Assembly (NCBI GenBank): GCA_947247005.1
Contig: OX365946.1
Span: 4,720,453-4,784,452 of the forward strand
Length of the DNA stretch: 64,000 nt
Origin: Spisula solida
Taxonomy: Eukaryota > Mollusca > Bivalvia > Venerida > Mactridae
Reading direction: 5' to 3'
In this document: positions 34,401-49,400 of the stretch, piece by piece
How positions within the stretch are numbered: position 1 is the stretch's first letter
Layout of the letters: each line of letters opens with the position of its first letter
Notes under the pieces: model-generated
The model's database searches: none
What the model was told of the DNA's origin: nothing
Seen by the model: the letters and a program-made list of their open reading frames with translations, nothing else
Position numbers and translations under genes: made by a program

Positions 34401-37400
34401 TTAAAGTTTCTTCATTCTGAAGATTTTCATTCATAAACTCTATCCAACATAAATGTTTGTGTCAAAAAATGTTTTCAGATGTTTCTAATACTATAAAGTA
34501 CATTACTTTTGTCATCTGCAATTTGTGTCAACTTTCTTTAGGATCATACATGTATATGTTGGTTTGTCAACCCTTATGTTTTCTTGTCTGGTTGGAGCAA
34601 AATCATGAGAGTAGCATGTAACCATTTTTATAGATACTTTTAGATTATTTGCATCATATTTACAGTAGAACCTCATTTGTTCAAACTCTTCAGTACTGAA
34701 AATGATTTGTAGATAAGAAAGTACATATGCGCCTGGTCACAAGAAAGTGTATTCTGACCTCCCCTTTCCGTGCCAATTAAGGCCTAACAGTAAAATTAAG
34801 ACATAGCTATAATACTGAAATGAAATAGCTCTTTCGTTGCTATGAAGTAAATAGTTTGGACCCTGGTCTGGCTATGTGAAACTCATTTTGGTCGACTGGA
34901 CCCATACTGGTTGCATAATACTGAAGATGTCATAAAGGCATATTTTCTTCTGACATGACATAGCTCATATATATTTTCATTTGTTGATATAAACTAGACT
35001 AGTGATAAAAATACTTTGTAAAAGACAGAAAGTCTGTTTAAGTCTGACATTACTATTATAAAATGCAAAACCAGCATTAAATACTGAACATATTTAGTAT
35101 ATTCATGTTTGTGTTTCTTTAATACGCTCTAATCTGAGCACAGTGTGCTGTTGCGTTTTTTGACAGCATCCTGTCCGTCAATATTATGTCAACTAAACAG
35201 ACCTGCAGTACTAAATTTCCAGAACAAATTCGAACAAAACCCTTGTACAGTTGAATGTATTTGTAAGTCAAAATATCAAATGTGCTTTCAGTCAGAATAA
35301 CAGTCACCTAGAATGATCTGAAATCAAATATGAAGCTAGATATACATATAATTTACACAGATATATCATCTTAAGCCACCACAAATTCATGACTGGTTTC
35401 CCGGCAGGCAAAAAAAAAAAAAAAAAAAAAACCCAAAGCCTACCCTACCTAACTTTTTTCAGACCGTTACCCTAAACACACAATTTTTTTTTTTTGGCCC
35501 TAATGAGATCGTGTCTCTCATCCAAGCAGTAGCAATGGTGAATAGATTATTGGCATAAATAATTTATTGAAGTCTGAGAATTTGATCAAGTCAAGTAAAA
35601 AACTCAGAAGGCACTTGTCAATTTAACAGAAATGTTTAACGCAAGTTATTTATAAATTGATTCTTAAACACACTTTTTTGCCCCAGGATCTTGCGGGAAA
35701 TAAATGCGCGCTAATCACCTGACACCAGATCTAAATAAAAGTAAATTACCTTAATTAACCAGTGTAATCCGAAGACTAGCATAAATAATCCTCAATAAAA
35801 ATTATGTGGTTATTCCAAAAAGAAGAAACTCCTGGTCATATAAAGCGTTAATTCACCACGGAAACGTGTATACATATTACATGTACCGTGAGTTACACAG
35901 TGACGTCATAATTATGTAAAACTCACGCGTGTGGAGACTTAGGAGTACCGTACTGTAAACATCACGGTGTACACGTCATATTTTTGGATTATGTTAAAAT
36001 TAATCTTATTTATTAATAATGAATTTAATCGCGAATTGAAATGTCTTTGATGATGTGTATTAACCATTGGAAAGTTATGGATTTTGACTAGATCCACCAG
36101 CGTTAACAATGCCCGTGTAAGTTGGACAATTTTCAATCTCGTTCAATCCTTCAATGATTATGTTAGATTGTAAATTATTTGACGTGAAAAGTCATATTTC
36201 CTAAAGACAATACTAGATTTCTACCTAGATATCAACTATAGATTGATGTAGAAAATAGATAGAAATCTATGATGATCCACGGGATCTAAAATTTTGTATT
36301 CCCGACGTTGAATAATTTCCGTATGCGCAAGTTTGCCGAATTTCGATTTCATTGAGAAGGATCCCCCGTTTAAGGCGGGCGGGGGACACGCCCTCCCGCA
36401 CGTTCCCCCAAAGTGCCCTTTTCACAAATTTGCACTCTGCCCTTTTCAAATCCTAGCTGGAGCACTGCAATTAATATGTTTATACATAATTTCTCATAGA
36501 AAATTAATAATTATAATATATACTTATACATTAATCAAAATTGTGATATTTATTTGCAATTTGCCTTCATCTTTGTTATATAAATATTCTATTTATCACA
36601 TACCCGACAAAAATAAGATAGTTTCATTATTCATTCTTTACTTGGCTTATATACTGCGCTGTGTAAACGTATGTAACACCCATGCCATCACCATGATATA
36701 TTTAGAGCATCAAATGACATCATTTGCATATTTAATGCATACATTGTACTGTGCATTATCACTGTGCATTACGATTTTAAGGAACTGTAGAAAAGTGCGC
36801 GGTTGTATGATAAAAATTGATAGTAATTATGATATATTTTTTGTTCCTTCCATACGTTTAGATCATGCAGGTGAGAGTGTACCGAATTCTCTTTCTCCAA
36901 CCTCGTCTTGTTCCTTTGATACGGCAGATGAGACTCTAGTCAGTGATAACGATGTTACACGTAAGAGTAGTGTTAAACGTTCCCCTAAAAGAAAAAAAAA
37001 GACAACACTGGTTACCAAAAAAGTTAAGTCACCTGCATTGAAATCTCCCAAATCATCCAAATCCATTAATGTAAGTCTCCTATCTCCGAGAAAACTCCGA
37101 AGTGGAAAAAGTGTTGGAAAAGATGGAACTTGTAATTTGGTGGATAGTCCTGGTAGAAGTAGCACTAAATCTTCACTTAGAACTCAGGAAACACCTGAGA
37201 AATCAGCCACTGTACAATCAACTGTAGTAAAGAAAACTATTTCAGAAAGTAGACAATTACCATCTGACGGTAACTTGAATCAAAGTCCTTCTAAACATGT
37301 TCAATTTAGTGGTACTACAAAAACATCTGAACAAAGAAATTGTGATCAAAACGTTGAAATCGTGAATTCGGTTCAAGTCACTCAACACGATAAAACTGTG

Positions 37401-40400
37401 TGTTATGATAAGAATAGAACTAAGAAGGCTAGTGATGTAGAATCTGAATCAGTCCATGTAAAGGATAGGCCAAGTCATTCAGAAGTGCTCCATAGATCCG
37501 AGCAAGATTTGACAATTAAGACTGATGGAAATACTAATGATGGCACTAGAAGTGTTATATTGTCAGAAGCATTAGCAAAACATGACTCATTGCCTCCATC
37601 CGAAAGTGTCGGAATAGCTGATAAGTGTATTTCTTGGATGAATGGAAATGTGAGAGAGGAGACATCTAATAGAGATCCTGCCACAGCTGAAAGCCAAGGA
37701 ACGTCATCAGAATATTCGTCAGAGTCTAATGTTAAATCATGTGATACAGGTGATAAAAGTAACAATAAACATGGACAGGACCTCTTGCCTTTGAATCATG
37801 GTAAGTTATGTAATCTGTATGTGTATTGGTGCAAATGATGAAAATTTTGTAAGTTGCTCTCTTTTGGGGAACATGTGTTTAATTGTTTCTCTTTTACATC
37901 ATAGCACAATATAGAAACAGTGATTGAGAGCTTTGCTTGCCTTTTGTTGGGGGAAGTGGTTTTTCCAGTCAACTTGTTCAACTGGCAAGTGGTCTGAAAT
38001 ATTCAGTTGAAGATGGCATTGTTAAAAATAAGTTAATATATTCAATTTCAATCCACCCGGACAGTGTAGTTATTAGCATGCTTGACTGTCCAGCAGAGGA
38101 TCGGTGTTTGTTTTCTGGGAATGAGTCTCTTGACTATCAGAATTACAGGTTACAGTCTTCCATGTCTATGTAAAGAAGCTTTCCATCTGGCTTATGATGG
38201 TATGTGGAGCCTATGCATGTGTCTGTCAATGAAGAAATGGCAGTCTTCATTGCCCTGCTGATAACAAAGCTAAATGTACCAGTCCTATATTCATGCATCT
38301 GATGAATTGCGTCGAAAACTTTTTGAGCTCAGACTCAGCTGTATATTTTAAGTGCTACCATCCCTGTCCGATTTGTTGTTGTCTTTTTGCGCATTTTGAG
38401 TTGTGTGTGGTGTAAACTTATTTGCCAAGCCCACACAAAATTTGTTCACTTTAATTTGTTTGTGAAGTATTTTGCTCAGCAGAAATTTACTGATTAATAA
38501 GCTATTATAAATAACTCTAACACTAGTTGTTGAATATTTTGATCTATTACATTTTGTCCCGTATGTTTCAGAACCAATCATTCCCATATTGAAAACTCCA
38601 AAGAAAACCTCGCCATCTATATTTAAAAGTTCGGGCGAACTTATTACTCCAGTGAAGCTTTTGCTGGCAGCTGGCGAACATCATCAACATGTGTCCAGAT
38701 CTCCACGTCGAAAGAAGTGAGTATAATCATCATAAAACATAACTGATTGTCAGTGTTTTAGCCAGACATTTGAAACATGGAACACGGTTCCAGTCTCACT
38801 TTTCTTGTGTCTGGCTGCCATGAATTAATAGATAATCGATCTAATCATTTTTTTCACCTTAAGGACTTTTCCAACTACGGTACTGGGTTGGAAAGGTAAG
38901 GTGTCAACACTGGTTGGCTATTTATTGGCCCCCACCTACCAAATGTTGAGACAACTTTTTATGGAAATCAACGATGGACTCTAATATGGACGAGTCTTAT
39001 CTGCAGTACAGGGTTCCCCGTATGATTTTGAATCTTGAGTCTCCAGTAACTACTGTTTGTTAGTTACTTCTTCATGGTACCAAATAGATCAATTTCTCAC
39101 TGTTTAGTATTACATATAGTATTGTACATGAGAATACAAAGGTTAATTTGATAGTTTTGTACTAGGTAAAAAAGTAGGTATAGCCGTTTTATTGCTACTG
39201 TAAACCAACAAACTATTTCACGCGATTTAAGTTCGCAGAATTTGTGAGAAGTATGAATTCGGGACATTAAATATCCAAATTATCCATGAATATGTTCCAA
39301 ACTTGAAAAACACAAAAATGTCTCGTTTATGGTATACTTAAAACGCAAACATTTGTAGCCGGGAATATGCCGGCAATCGGAAAAACACGAAAATTTATCT
39401 ATGCGAAATCAAGTTTGTTTACAGTATAGGTCAAAGATTGTAGCTTGTAGGGGTCAAATGATCAATTGAAGGTAAAAGGAAACCATTGATTATTATAACT
39501 TGTACATTTACTATTCATTTCTTTCATCAGGCCTAAGACACCTAGAAAACGTAACAGTGAAGTGTCTCCAGTCAGTGTGGTGTCCGGTGTTATGTCAGCG
39601 TTATCTGTTGATCCTGTAAGTATGCATGTATTGGTTGGGCTTATCTGTTATATATCTTTGGATGCCGAAATGGACAGTCTTGACGCTAAGTTGGTTAGCG
39701 TGAAGACTGCTATTTTCTTTTGCAGCTCATTTTATTAGCTCACCTGTCACAAAGTGACAGAGTGAGCTTTTGTGATCACTCTTCGTCCGTCGTACGTCCG
39801 TCTGTCCGTCCGTCCACAATTAGTTGTGTAGACACTAGAGGTCACAGTTTTTGCTTAATCATTATGAAACTTAGTCACAATGATCATCTCAACACAATCT
39901 AGGTCAAGTTTGATATTGGGTCATCCGGGGTCAAAAACTAGGTCACAAGGTCAAATCATAGAAAAACCTTGTGTAGTCACTAGAGGTCACAGTTTTTGTC
40001 GAATCTTAATGAAACTTGGTCACAATGATCATCTTAACAAAATCTAGGTCAAGTTCGATATTGGGTCATCCGGGGTCAAAAACTAGGTCACAAGGTCAAA
40101 TCATAGAAAAACCTTGTGTAGTCACTAGAGGTCACAGTTTTTGCCGAATCTTAATGAAACTTGGTCACAATGATCATCTTAACAAAATCTAGGTCAAGTT
40201 CGATATTGGGTCATCCGGGGTCAAAAACTAGGTCACAAGGTCAAATCATGGAAAAACCTTGTGTAGTCATTATAGGTCACAATTTTGGCCTAATCTTTAT
40301 GAAACTTGGTCACAATGATCATCTCAACAAAATCTAGGTCAAGTTTGATATTGGGTCGTCCGGGGTCAAAAACTAGGTCACAAGGACAGATCATAGAAAA

Positions 40401-43400
40401 ACCTTGTGTAGTCACTAGAGGTCACAATTTTGGCGTTATCTTTATGAAACTTTGTCACAATGATCATCTCAACAAAATCTAGTTCAAGTTTGATATTGGG
40501 TCATCCAGGGTCAAAAACTAGGTCACAAGGTCAAATCATAGAAAAACCTTGTGTAGTCACTAGAGGTCACAATTTTGGCCTAATCTTTATGAAACTTGGT
40601 CACAATGATCATCTCAACAAAATCTAGGTCAAGTTCGATATTGGGTCATCCGGGGTCAAAAACTAGGTCACAAGGTCAAATCACTTCAATATGCCATTGG
40701 GTCTAAATGTGATGTAAATTATAAAGCATAAGACAATATGAAAACCTTGTACATGCAATAGAGGCTACCATTAGGGGTGCATGAACTACTAGGACAGGTG
40801 AGCGACCTATGGCCCTTTGGGCCTTCTTGTATACATGTAGTTAGGCGACAAGTCATTTTATGGGTCCTAAATCTTTTGATTTTACATGTTTAGAAAATAT
40901 CTTATATATAAATTTGTGTTTATTTGTGGGGTTCAATTAATTATTGGCATTTGGTTTCATAGCCAAGTTCCTCCACAAAATAAAAATGAGAACTACTAGT
41001 AGTCCTTCCCTTTGAAATGATTGTACAGGGTTTGCATTAAAAGATGCCTGTCGCAGCTGCAACTTCGGCCGCCTCAAACCTTAGACAGTAAACTTTTTTA
41101 GTTCGAAAAATGGCTGTTTTGACTGCCTCAAATTTATAATGATTCTGCTCAGCAAAATCTTAATAGCAACCTTGATTTTACAATATACATAGCCAACTGT
41201 TTGACCTGCGGAAATATCCATTTATACAGTAATACTGATTTTACAACATGTACAATAATGTTGTGTTGATTGGTGTATTTATAGATGTTTGAGAAGATAC
41301 TCGGTGACCATAGATTACATCAGAAACTGGCTGAAACATGTAACAGTATCGTACAGAGTAAGTTTGCTCATTCTTCTACTCTTGTTTTACTTGCTCAAGT
41401 TTTTAATCATTCTCCAAACAGAAATGAAAATATTATAACGATTAGAAAGATTCTTTACATAAATGAAGCTTTTGGAGCTTAATAATGTTCTACATTCATT
41501 TATTTACACTCCCTTCTTTCAATATGTTGAAAAAACAAAGCGAGTTGGGGAGTAAAATCTTAAAGGTTGGGGAAAGATTGAAATAAATAGAGTGAAAAGG
41601 TGCCCAATTTCTTTATCCATTTCAAGTATTGTTTTTTCCCCTGTCACAATCAAGGTTATTCAGGGCTGGGTAGGTACGTAGGAAAATTAAGTAAAATTGA
41701 CTTCTGTTAATTTTGTTAAAATTTGTTATCTGATTTATCAAACAATTTGAGTAGCTATGATTCTGCCAGGTAGTGGTAGGGGAAACAAACAATATTTTAG
41801 GCCCTACATGTAGTACAGTTACATCCAAGTTGTTAAATCTATGTTATATTTATCATCAGATCAGATAAAGGGTAACAGTGGACGTGAGAAGAAAGATACG
41901 ACAGAACGCATCTCACCCACACCAACACATATATCTATAGACCAGGAGACCATCGCTGCTAGCAAATCTTTGGAGGAAATCCTGGAAATAGTATGTAGCT
42001 TACTGGACATATAGTAAACAAAATAACAATGTTTCTAAAGAGAGGTGATTGCTCAAACAAGCGCTAATTTGAAGAAGTCTCACTGAAAGTTATTTTAGGT
42101 TTTATTTGGGGTTTTATTGGACCCTTTAAACAACGCTTTGACCCCTAAACTATTGTGACCCTCAAGATTTTGACTGAAGGTTAGTTTCCTTCAATAAAAA
42201 GGATTTAGACCACAACTTGGAACTTTCTTTTGGGGAAAGGACACATATAGAAGAGAAATTACAATTGTCGCGAGATATGTTCTATGTTTGTTTGTGAACT
42301 AATATGTATTTGTAATGTTGATCATTTCTTTGCAGGACAACAATTTTCATTCAGAATTCCTCAGTGATAATTTTGACATGAGTGATCCAGCGTACGAATC
42401 TCTCTTCAAACTGTTTGGCACAGGTACGTTATTATAATAAATAGTAACACAATACTATAAATAGTAACTCATTGTATTTTTGCCATTCTAGGCCTTGCTG
42501 TGTCATTATAGTACAGCTAACCCTCATTCAATGGTCAATTATCAACGTAACTTAATGACAGTCTGTGATGTCATCATTACTTGATTGCAAATTATTGACT
42601 CACGAAGCTATGAGGGAGAAAGGGCCCCAGGTGCTCCTGGCACTATGTTGGGCATATGTTTGTGCCTGGTATAGAATCCACGACCTGCAAACAAGCTGCA
42701 TAGAGCTTACATGTGTGCACATTCTACATCAAATCTATACCTGTGTGGGGCAAGGAATTTAAATCATTAACTTTGACCATTTAGTAAACCAAGTACCCGT
42801 TATGAAATTTATTGTCTTTTTTCCCGTACATATTCATGTCCCCATCTATGATTAAGGGATACTTATATTGCTTTGCACATATCAGTCAGTAAATCATTGA
42901 ACCGTTTCTGTTCAATAACTTGAGAATGCTTTGACTTAGGATTTGTCCACACAATAGTAATTAACCCCTAATAATTTTGAGGTACACATGTTAAGGTCTC
43001 TGTAAGTTTTAACGTCAGTGATTATTTGCCTGCTGTGTGGGCATACATGTTTTACTAACATCTCAACGTATTTTGTAGATCGTGAAACATTCAGTGGATA
43101 TTTACGTAGAGAGAAAGAGAAGGAGTTAGCACAAATGGAGGCCGAGGTTGAAGAACTTGAGAGAAGTAATCATGGTAAGTGAATGGTCATAGCTACATAA
43201 CCCATCGTAGCTACACATACTGAATGGTCGTACCAGTCATAGCTACAGGTAGTGAATAGTTGTTGCTACATGTAGTGGACGGTCATAGCTATATGTAGAC
43301 TGTTGTTGAATATACAACTAAGCCTTTGCAAACTATTTTTATAGGAGAAAAATTCTAGATTTCATGAAATTTTTATGTTAAAATAATTATTGTTACTGTT

Positions 43401-46400
43401 TTTCGTTTTCAATACATTTTAAAAAAGTGAGGTCTATTAAAATACCTGAACAATTACTTAGCATTTTCATGCAGGGATTGTTAGTTATACCCCACAAACA
43501 ATGTTTGAAGGGGTATACTGGAGTCACCATGTTGGTTTGTTGTCTGCTCTGTAACTTTGCTGTTTCTTACTGGATTTTGTAATTACTTGGTACAAATGTT
43601 CGCTACATCTGGGCTGGTATTCACAAAGCATCTTAGTTGAAAACCTAAATATTTTGACTTAAGTTAAAAAATAGTATTGCATATATCGTGCACAAATTGA
43701 AGATTAACCCATGTTTTCTTAGTGATTATAGTAGCTCTTTACATAATGATTTAAACCTATGCAAAAAATCAATAATCTTGATTGTCATGTTAGGCTGACA
43801 TACTTTAGAAATTTTCGTGTTTTTAAGAAAAATCTAAGTTTTCTACTAAGATGCTTTGTGAATACCAGCCCAGGACAGTATGTCATGCGCAAGAGCCAGG
43901 TCCATAACTTGAAGGTCAAGGTCACACTTAGAGGTCAAAGGTTATATATTCATGCAAGTTGTATCCGCTCTGTAACTTTGATACTTAGTACAAATGTTTA
44001 CCACATTAAGACGATGTGTCATGTGCCAGACCAAGGTCAAGGTAACATTTAGAGGTTGAATGTTATATAGTCATGCAAGTCAAGTCCGCTCTGTAACTTT
44101 GACGTTTCTTACTGAATTTTAAAATTACTTTGTACAAATGTTCACCACATTAAGGTGTGTAATGCGCAAGACCCAGGTCCCTAGCTCAAAGGTCAAGGTC
44201 CCACTTAAGAGGTCAAAGGTTATATATATTATGTGTCAAGGCAGTGCTGTGGGAGTATGAGTCATCACTCCAGTGATAGCTCTAGTTGTAACAATATTTG
44301 AAGTACAGTATATTAAGTGGTAAAGTGGCAACATAGAAATGTTGAGAAAATTGGCATGTTTACAAATTTTGTGAACGTTTCCTTTAGCCAAAATTTTGTT
44401 CTACAAACAACGCTATGAAGAAATATAAAAAATCACTTAATATTTCCTCATGCTAACTGTGTCAAGTTCAAAATTCGTTAACCTTTTGGCCTGTTTAAAT
44501 ATCCACTTATAGGGTGAAAGAACATTTAATACTCTTTGACTTGTAGCTTTAAGCGAATGCCTATAGTTTTGATTAGAGAAATTTAATTGTGTCGGGGAAA
44601 AGGTCATGCAATTTAACTTTCTGTGGGAGCCCTGGTGTTTGTATAATATGTTCAGTGGTTTATTCTGATACATTTTTTTACTTACAGAAATATTGTGTGC
44701 AAACTTCGGCATGTCACATGCGGACACCAGTTATGATACAGACGGGTTGAATTCACCGCATCATGTTATTAATTCACAGGACTTGTTCTCCTCACAACCT
44801 TCAACATCCAGCCTGCCTCATGTACCTGGTCAAGCCACTTCAACACCCTGCATGGAAAGTGTACCTGTAAACTTTACTCCATTACTGAGAAGCCATGAGC
44901 TTGGTAGTAGTCCAGTACGCTCCTCTTCCGGTATCTACAGTGGAGTGGCATCAGCCTGTGATAAACGTACGAGTCCAGGAAGTACAACTACTCAACCATT
45001 TAGTCCTGCATTCTCTCATTACAGTGATATGAACCCACCACCCACCCCGAGAAGTCATCCACTGCTAACCAAGTACATCAATGATCCGCGATCACCTCGA
45101 CTCTGTTCCGCTGAGCTACCATACAGTAATCCTACCACTCCGCAGCCACCATCCAGTCCGCACGGTAGCCATCTTGTTCACTCCACACCGACTGGTTCAG
45201 ACAGTGTACGGTCCCAGAATTATGATCATTTCTATCAATCGTCGCCGATCCATCCAACTAACAGTATTGTCTCCAGTGGTAAGGTACCGAATCCTTGCAG
45301 TCCTCTAGTGAAAGGTGACCTTCAGTCTGGGAGTCCGAGGATGGTACAGAAGAGTGCTGGTAGCCTGAGTCATGGGAATACTGTACCTCACTCTACTACC
45401 ACAAACAGTAACCTGTATTTCAGTTCACAACAAAAGTTAAACTCATCAAATGATCACACTGATTCTAACAGCATTCAATTACCCGATGTGACCACACCGT
45501 GTTTTATGCACCTGTTAAATGATAATCACAATCGGGTACTACCTACCAGAGGAGAGCCGTGTTCTACCATTGATAACTCTATCGGATGTATTAGTCTTCC
45601 ACTATCTTCAGGTAGCCAGCATGATGTTAGTGTAGAAGCTGAGAAATCCGAAGGGAAAAGTAGAAAATCTAAAGGGAAAAAACAAAAGGGTGAGTTTATA
45701 GCTCTGAGAATCCATGGTCTGGGATTTATTTTCAAGAAAAATTCATGAAATGTTGATGTCTTTTGGTTTGCTTTGACAAAATCTATTGAAAAATTAAAAA
45801 CAAAATTTAAGTTAGCAAAGTCTTCAGTCAATACTGATAGTTCTTGATTAGAAAAATGCAGAAATCGGTCAGTGAAATCAGAAAATTGGTTAATATAAAA
45901 ACTGTGATCACACATCGAAATTCATATTCTGGCATCAGCGACATTATTTGCACTTTGCTATTTCTCAAATGGTTTGCCTGGAATAAAATTATGTCATAAT
46001 CTACGAATATACTGAATGACCCTCGTAATTGTAGACAGGTGGTCTTTCTTAACAGGTCAAAAACTAATAAAATTGAAATAAGTCAGATGAAAGATAAAAT
46101 TGGTGTTCTGCACATAGTGACATACATGTTCTGTAATAGTCATCTTTGTTTGCAGGTAGTCTTTATACTGTAACATAAGATTGATTGTACATGTATATTT
46201 GTCTGTTACAGGAAAGACATTTTCTACTCTGAAAGGTCTACTCTCCAAGCCACTCACACATCGGAATTCTGTTCCATTGGGCCTGACAGCAGGAGAGCTT
46301 CATGAAGCCTTGAAGAATTCTGAGAAACGAGGAGAGCATAGTTTAACATTCCATTCACCTAATGGTAAATCCTCGTTCAAAGTACCCATACTGGATTGTC

Positions 46401-49400
46401 AGAATGACTCTGGAGGTATGGGAGTGTTAGGGATGTCCGGTACGGACAGTGAAGCCGATCATACCATACACGTGTATAATGAAAACCTAGATTCATCAAG
46501 AGAGTATAGCATAGCTCCTGAGAACCAAGCTACGCAAGATTTAGTTAATGCAATAAAGGCTGGCAGTTCGGCTGTAGTTTTACAAGAAATGCAATCAAAG
46601 AAATCGACCAACAGTAAGAAGAAGACCAAGTCGGAGAAAAAACCTAGAAAAAAGACAAAGGAGAAGAAAAATGAGAGTACTAAGAACATTGATGAATGTG
46701 AAATTTCCGGGTCAACACCATCAGTTGGTCATAATGACCTTGACCCAAATCAGGATGTATATACAGCGACCCCTTTAACTGCTTTAAGTAAAGCAACAAC
46801 AGTCCGAGCTTTGAATTTTGGTTCAAATCCTGATGATCAGTCGATTGGTGGTTATCGTAAAATATTTCCCAAGATGCCAGTGTCCCTAACTCCTAGTGTG
46901 CTTATATTGAATACCAATAAGTTAATTACTCCAACTCAAAAGGTAGTAGTAAATACAACACCCGGTACTGTGAATCTACATAATGTGGCACCATCTCATA
47001 CTGTTGACAGTATTAGTAGAGGTAATACTAAGACTTCGAAAACAGGGAAGGTGGATAGTACTGCAGAAAGTGATGGAATTGAAAATGCTTCGGTGGATGT
47101 TGCCATGGAAACTGGAGAGATACCAAATAATGTTCATTCTGTTAGTGAAAATAAAGAGGACTCTAAAACTTCAAATCATACATCTAACTTAAGAAAAACC
47201 AGAAGCCGCTCTAAAGATTCTGACATGACGAAAACTAAAAAGTCAAGTTTTTCTAAAGACAATGCAGACAAAAGTGTTTCTAGAGAAGAGTCGAATCTGG
47301 ATGAAAGTGATGCCCTTGGAGCTGAAGTTGATTCCAAACATGTGGTTGATACCAATAAAGATAATATTATAAATCAGGAGTTACAAGAAAATGTTGAAAT
47401 GTCAGATTCAAATGAACAAGCAGACAATGCTAGCTTTAACAAACGTATAACAAGAAGTAAACAAAAACACAACAAAAGTAGGGAAAAATTAAAAGTAAAA
47501 CTACCAGTTCACAAATCTCCAAGGAGTAAAAAACATGACACTGATGACACTAAAGCTTGCATTCCTTTCTATTTTAAACCAAAAACTAAAATGGAAAGTA
47601 CTGAAAATCCACCTAGTGCACCATTAACCAGTGGTAAGACAACAAAGAGTGATAAAAGTAGAAGCAAAAAAACTGTTAAATCTGTTCCGATAATAATAGA
47701 GTCTGAATCAAGTGAAGATGACACTTTAAGAAAGAAACATTTGCTTCCATCTACTCCAGATGAAACTGAGAACCATGAAATATCAGATAAGTGTGAAATG
47801 AACAATGATGAAGATGATCCGTCCAGTAAGGAGCTATTACTGGAGAAGATAGGTCTCACTCCGAAAAAGAATTTCGCTGACATTGAGAAAGTATTGAGAT
47901 CACCAAACAGAGCTAATGCTTTGGACGTTTTAGCCGAGTGGCAAAGTTCACCGTTAAACTCAAGGAAAAGAAGTGTTACACCCAGTACCCGTAGCAGATA
48001 CCGCAGAGCAGAGATTGAAAACTCGCCAATGAAATCCCCGACTACTCCAAAACGGAAAACGCCTGCAAAGAAACTGTTTACATCTCCTTGTAAAGAACAA
48101 AGTTTGACAGAAACTAGAAAAGCTGCCTCAAAGTCCAAATCAACCGCTAAAAGAGTAAGTGGGATAATAGATCGACTGAAGCTTAATAATCCAGATACAA
48201 GATTACCATCTCCCATACATGTAGCTGAAAAAGAGTCTGAAGTTACAGAATATGTGGCTAGTGAATTCATCGATAATAACAAAATGATAGATGACCAGAC
48301 AAACAATACTAAAGTTAAATCTGAACACAAAAACAAAAGAAGTAAAAAGAATAGTTCAGAAAGGAAAAAGAAAAAGAAAGTATGTAAGACATTGATAGAA
48401 AACCAATCAGATGAAGAAAGTGGACTGTTAAATAATGAGATTACTAAATTGGAAACAAATAACATTATTAAGAACAAAAGTGAAGCCATAGATGTACATG
48501 ACCAAATATCTGGAAATTCTGAAAGTGTGCAAAAAGAGTATGAAAATTCCAACAGTCCAGTGAATAGTGTTGATATTGAAACAGTGAATAATGGAATTTG
48601 TGAAGATGCTAATGAGCTTGATCAGGCTGTTGCTAGCATAGCAAGCGACCATGAAGAATATGTGTACCATAACTCTGTAAATCAGGAAGAGCTGAGGACT
48701 TGTGTGAATGATAACACTGAACATATTGAAAGATATGAATACTCTCAGGAATGTTCAGATGTCGATGAAGTTGATACTGGATCTGTACATTTGGAAGAAG
48801 GTAACGAACATGAAGTCTTTGATAGCAATAGCAGTAGTCATACCATTATAACTAAAGCTGACATACATGTATCCTCGACACTTACTGAAGGTTTGATAGA
48901 AGGGAATGTAGATTTGAATGTTGATGATGATAACAAAAGTGATAGTGAAGGTTTGGATTTGGGAAATGATGTTAACGATTTAAATGACGATTTAAATGCT
49001 GATAATGGCAATGAGAGTGATTCTGATAACTTTGAGATTCATGCACCGAGTGAGGAAGTAGATGTTGTAGATGAACACATTGAACATGTTGATAGAAGTA
49101 TAAATGTCATAGAGAATGTTAATCCTGCTGAACATAGTGGTGTTGTATCTCTTCAAAGTGAAGGTATGTCTCTGGCAATGAATTCAGTGTCAGACATTAA
49201 TGAGAAAATCAATAGGAAAGAAAAAAAGAAGAAACGTCGTCATCGTCATCACAAACATCGTCATCGACATACTAGTAATGTTGAGAATGGTGCAGAGGGA
49301 GATGTTGCCGTCGGTGATTTGTTTGTTACTCCAGCGCCTGAAGGGGACAATGAACATAAACATCGTCATCATCACAAGAAGAAGAAAAGGAAATCACACA

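Noticed and set aside
36333..36861. Upstream extension of the NPAT exon 3 reading frame
   Set aside because: It crosses a transposon end and AT-rich intron; the acceptor at 36860-36861 gives the phase needed from exon 2.
47569..48552. 327-codon antisense frame opposite NPAT exon 11
   Set aside because: A mirror of Ser/Lys/Glu-rich coding; no similarity and no splice context.
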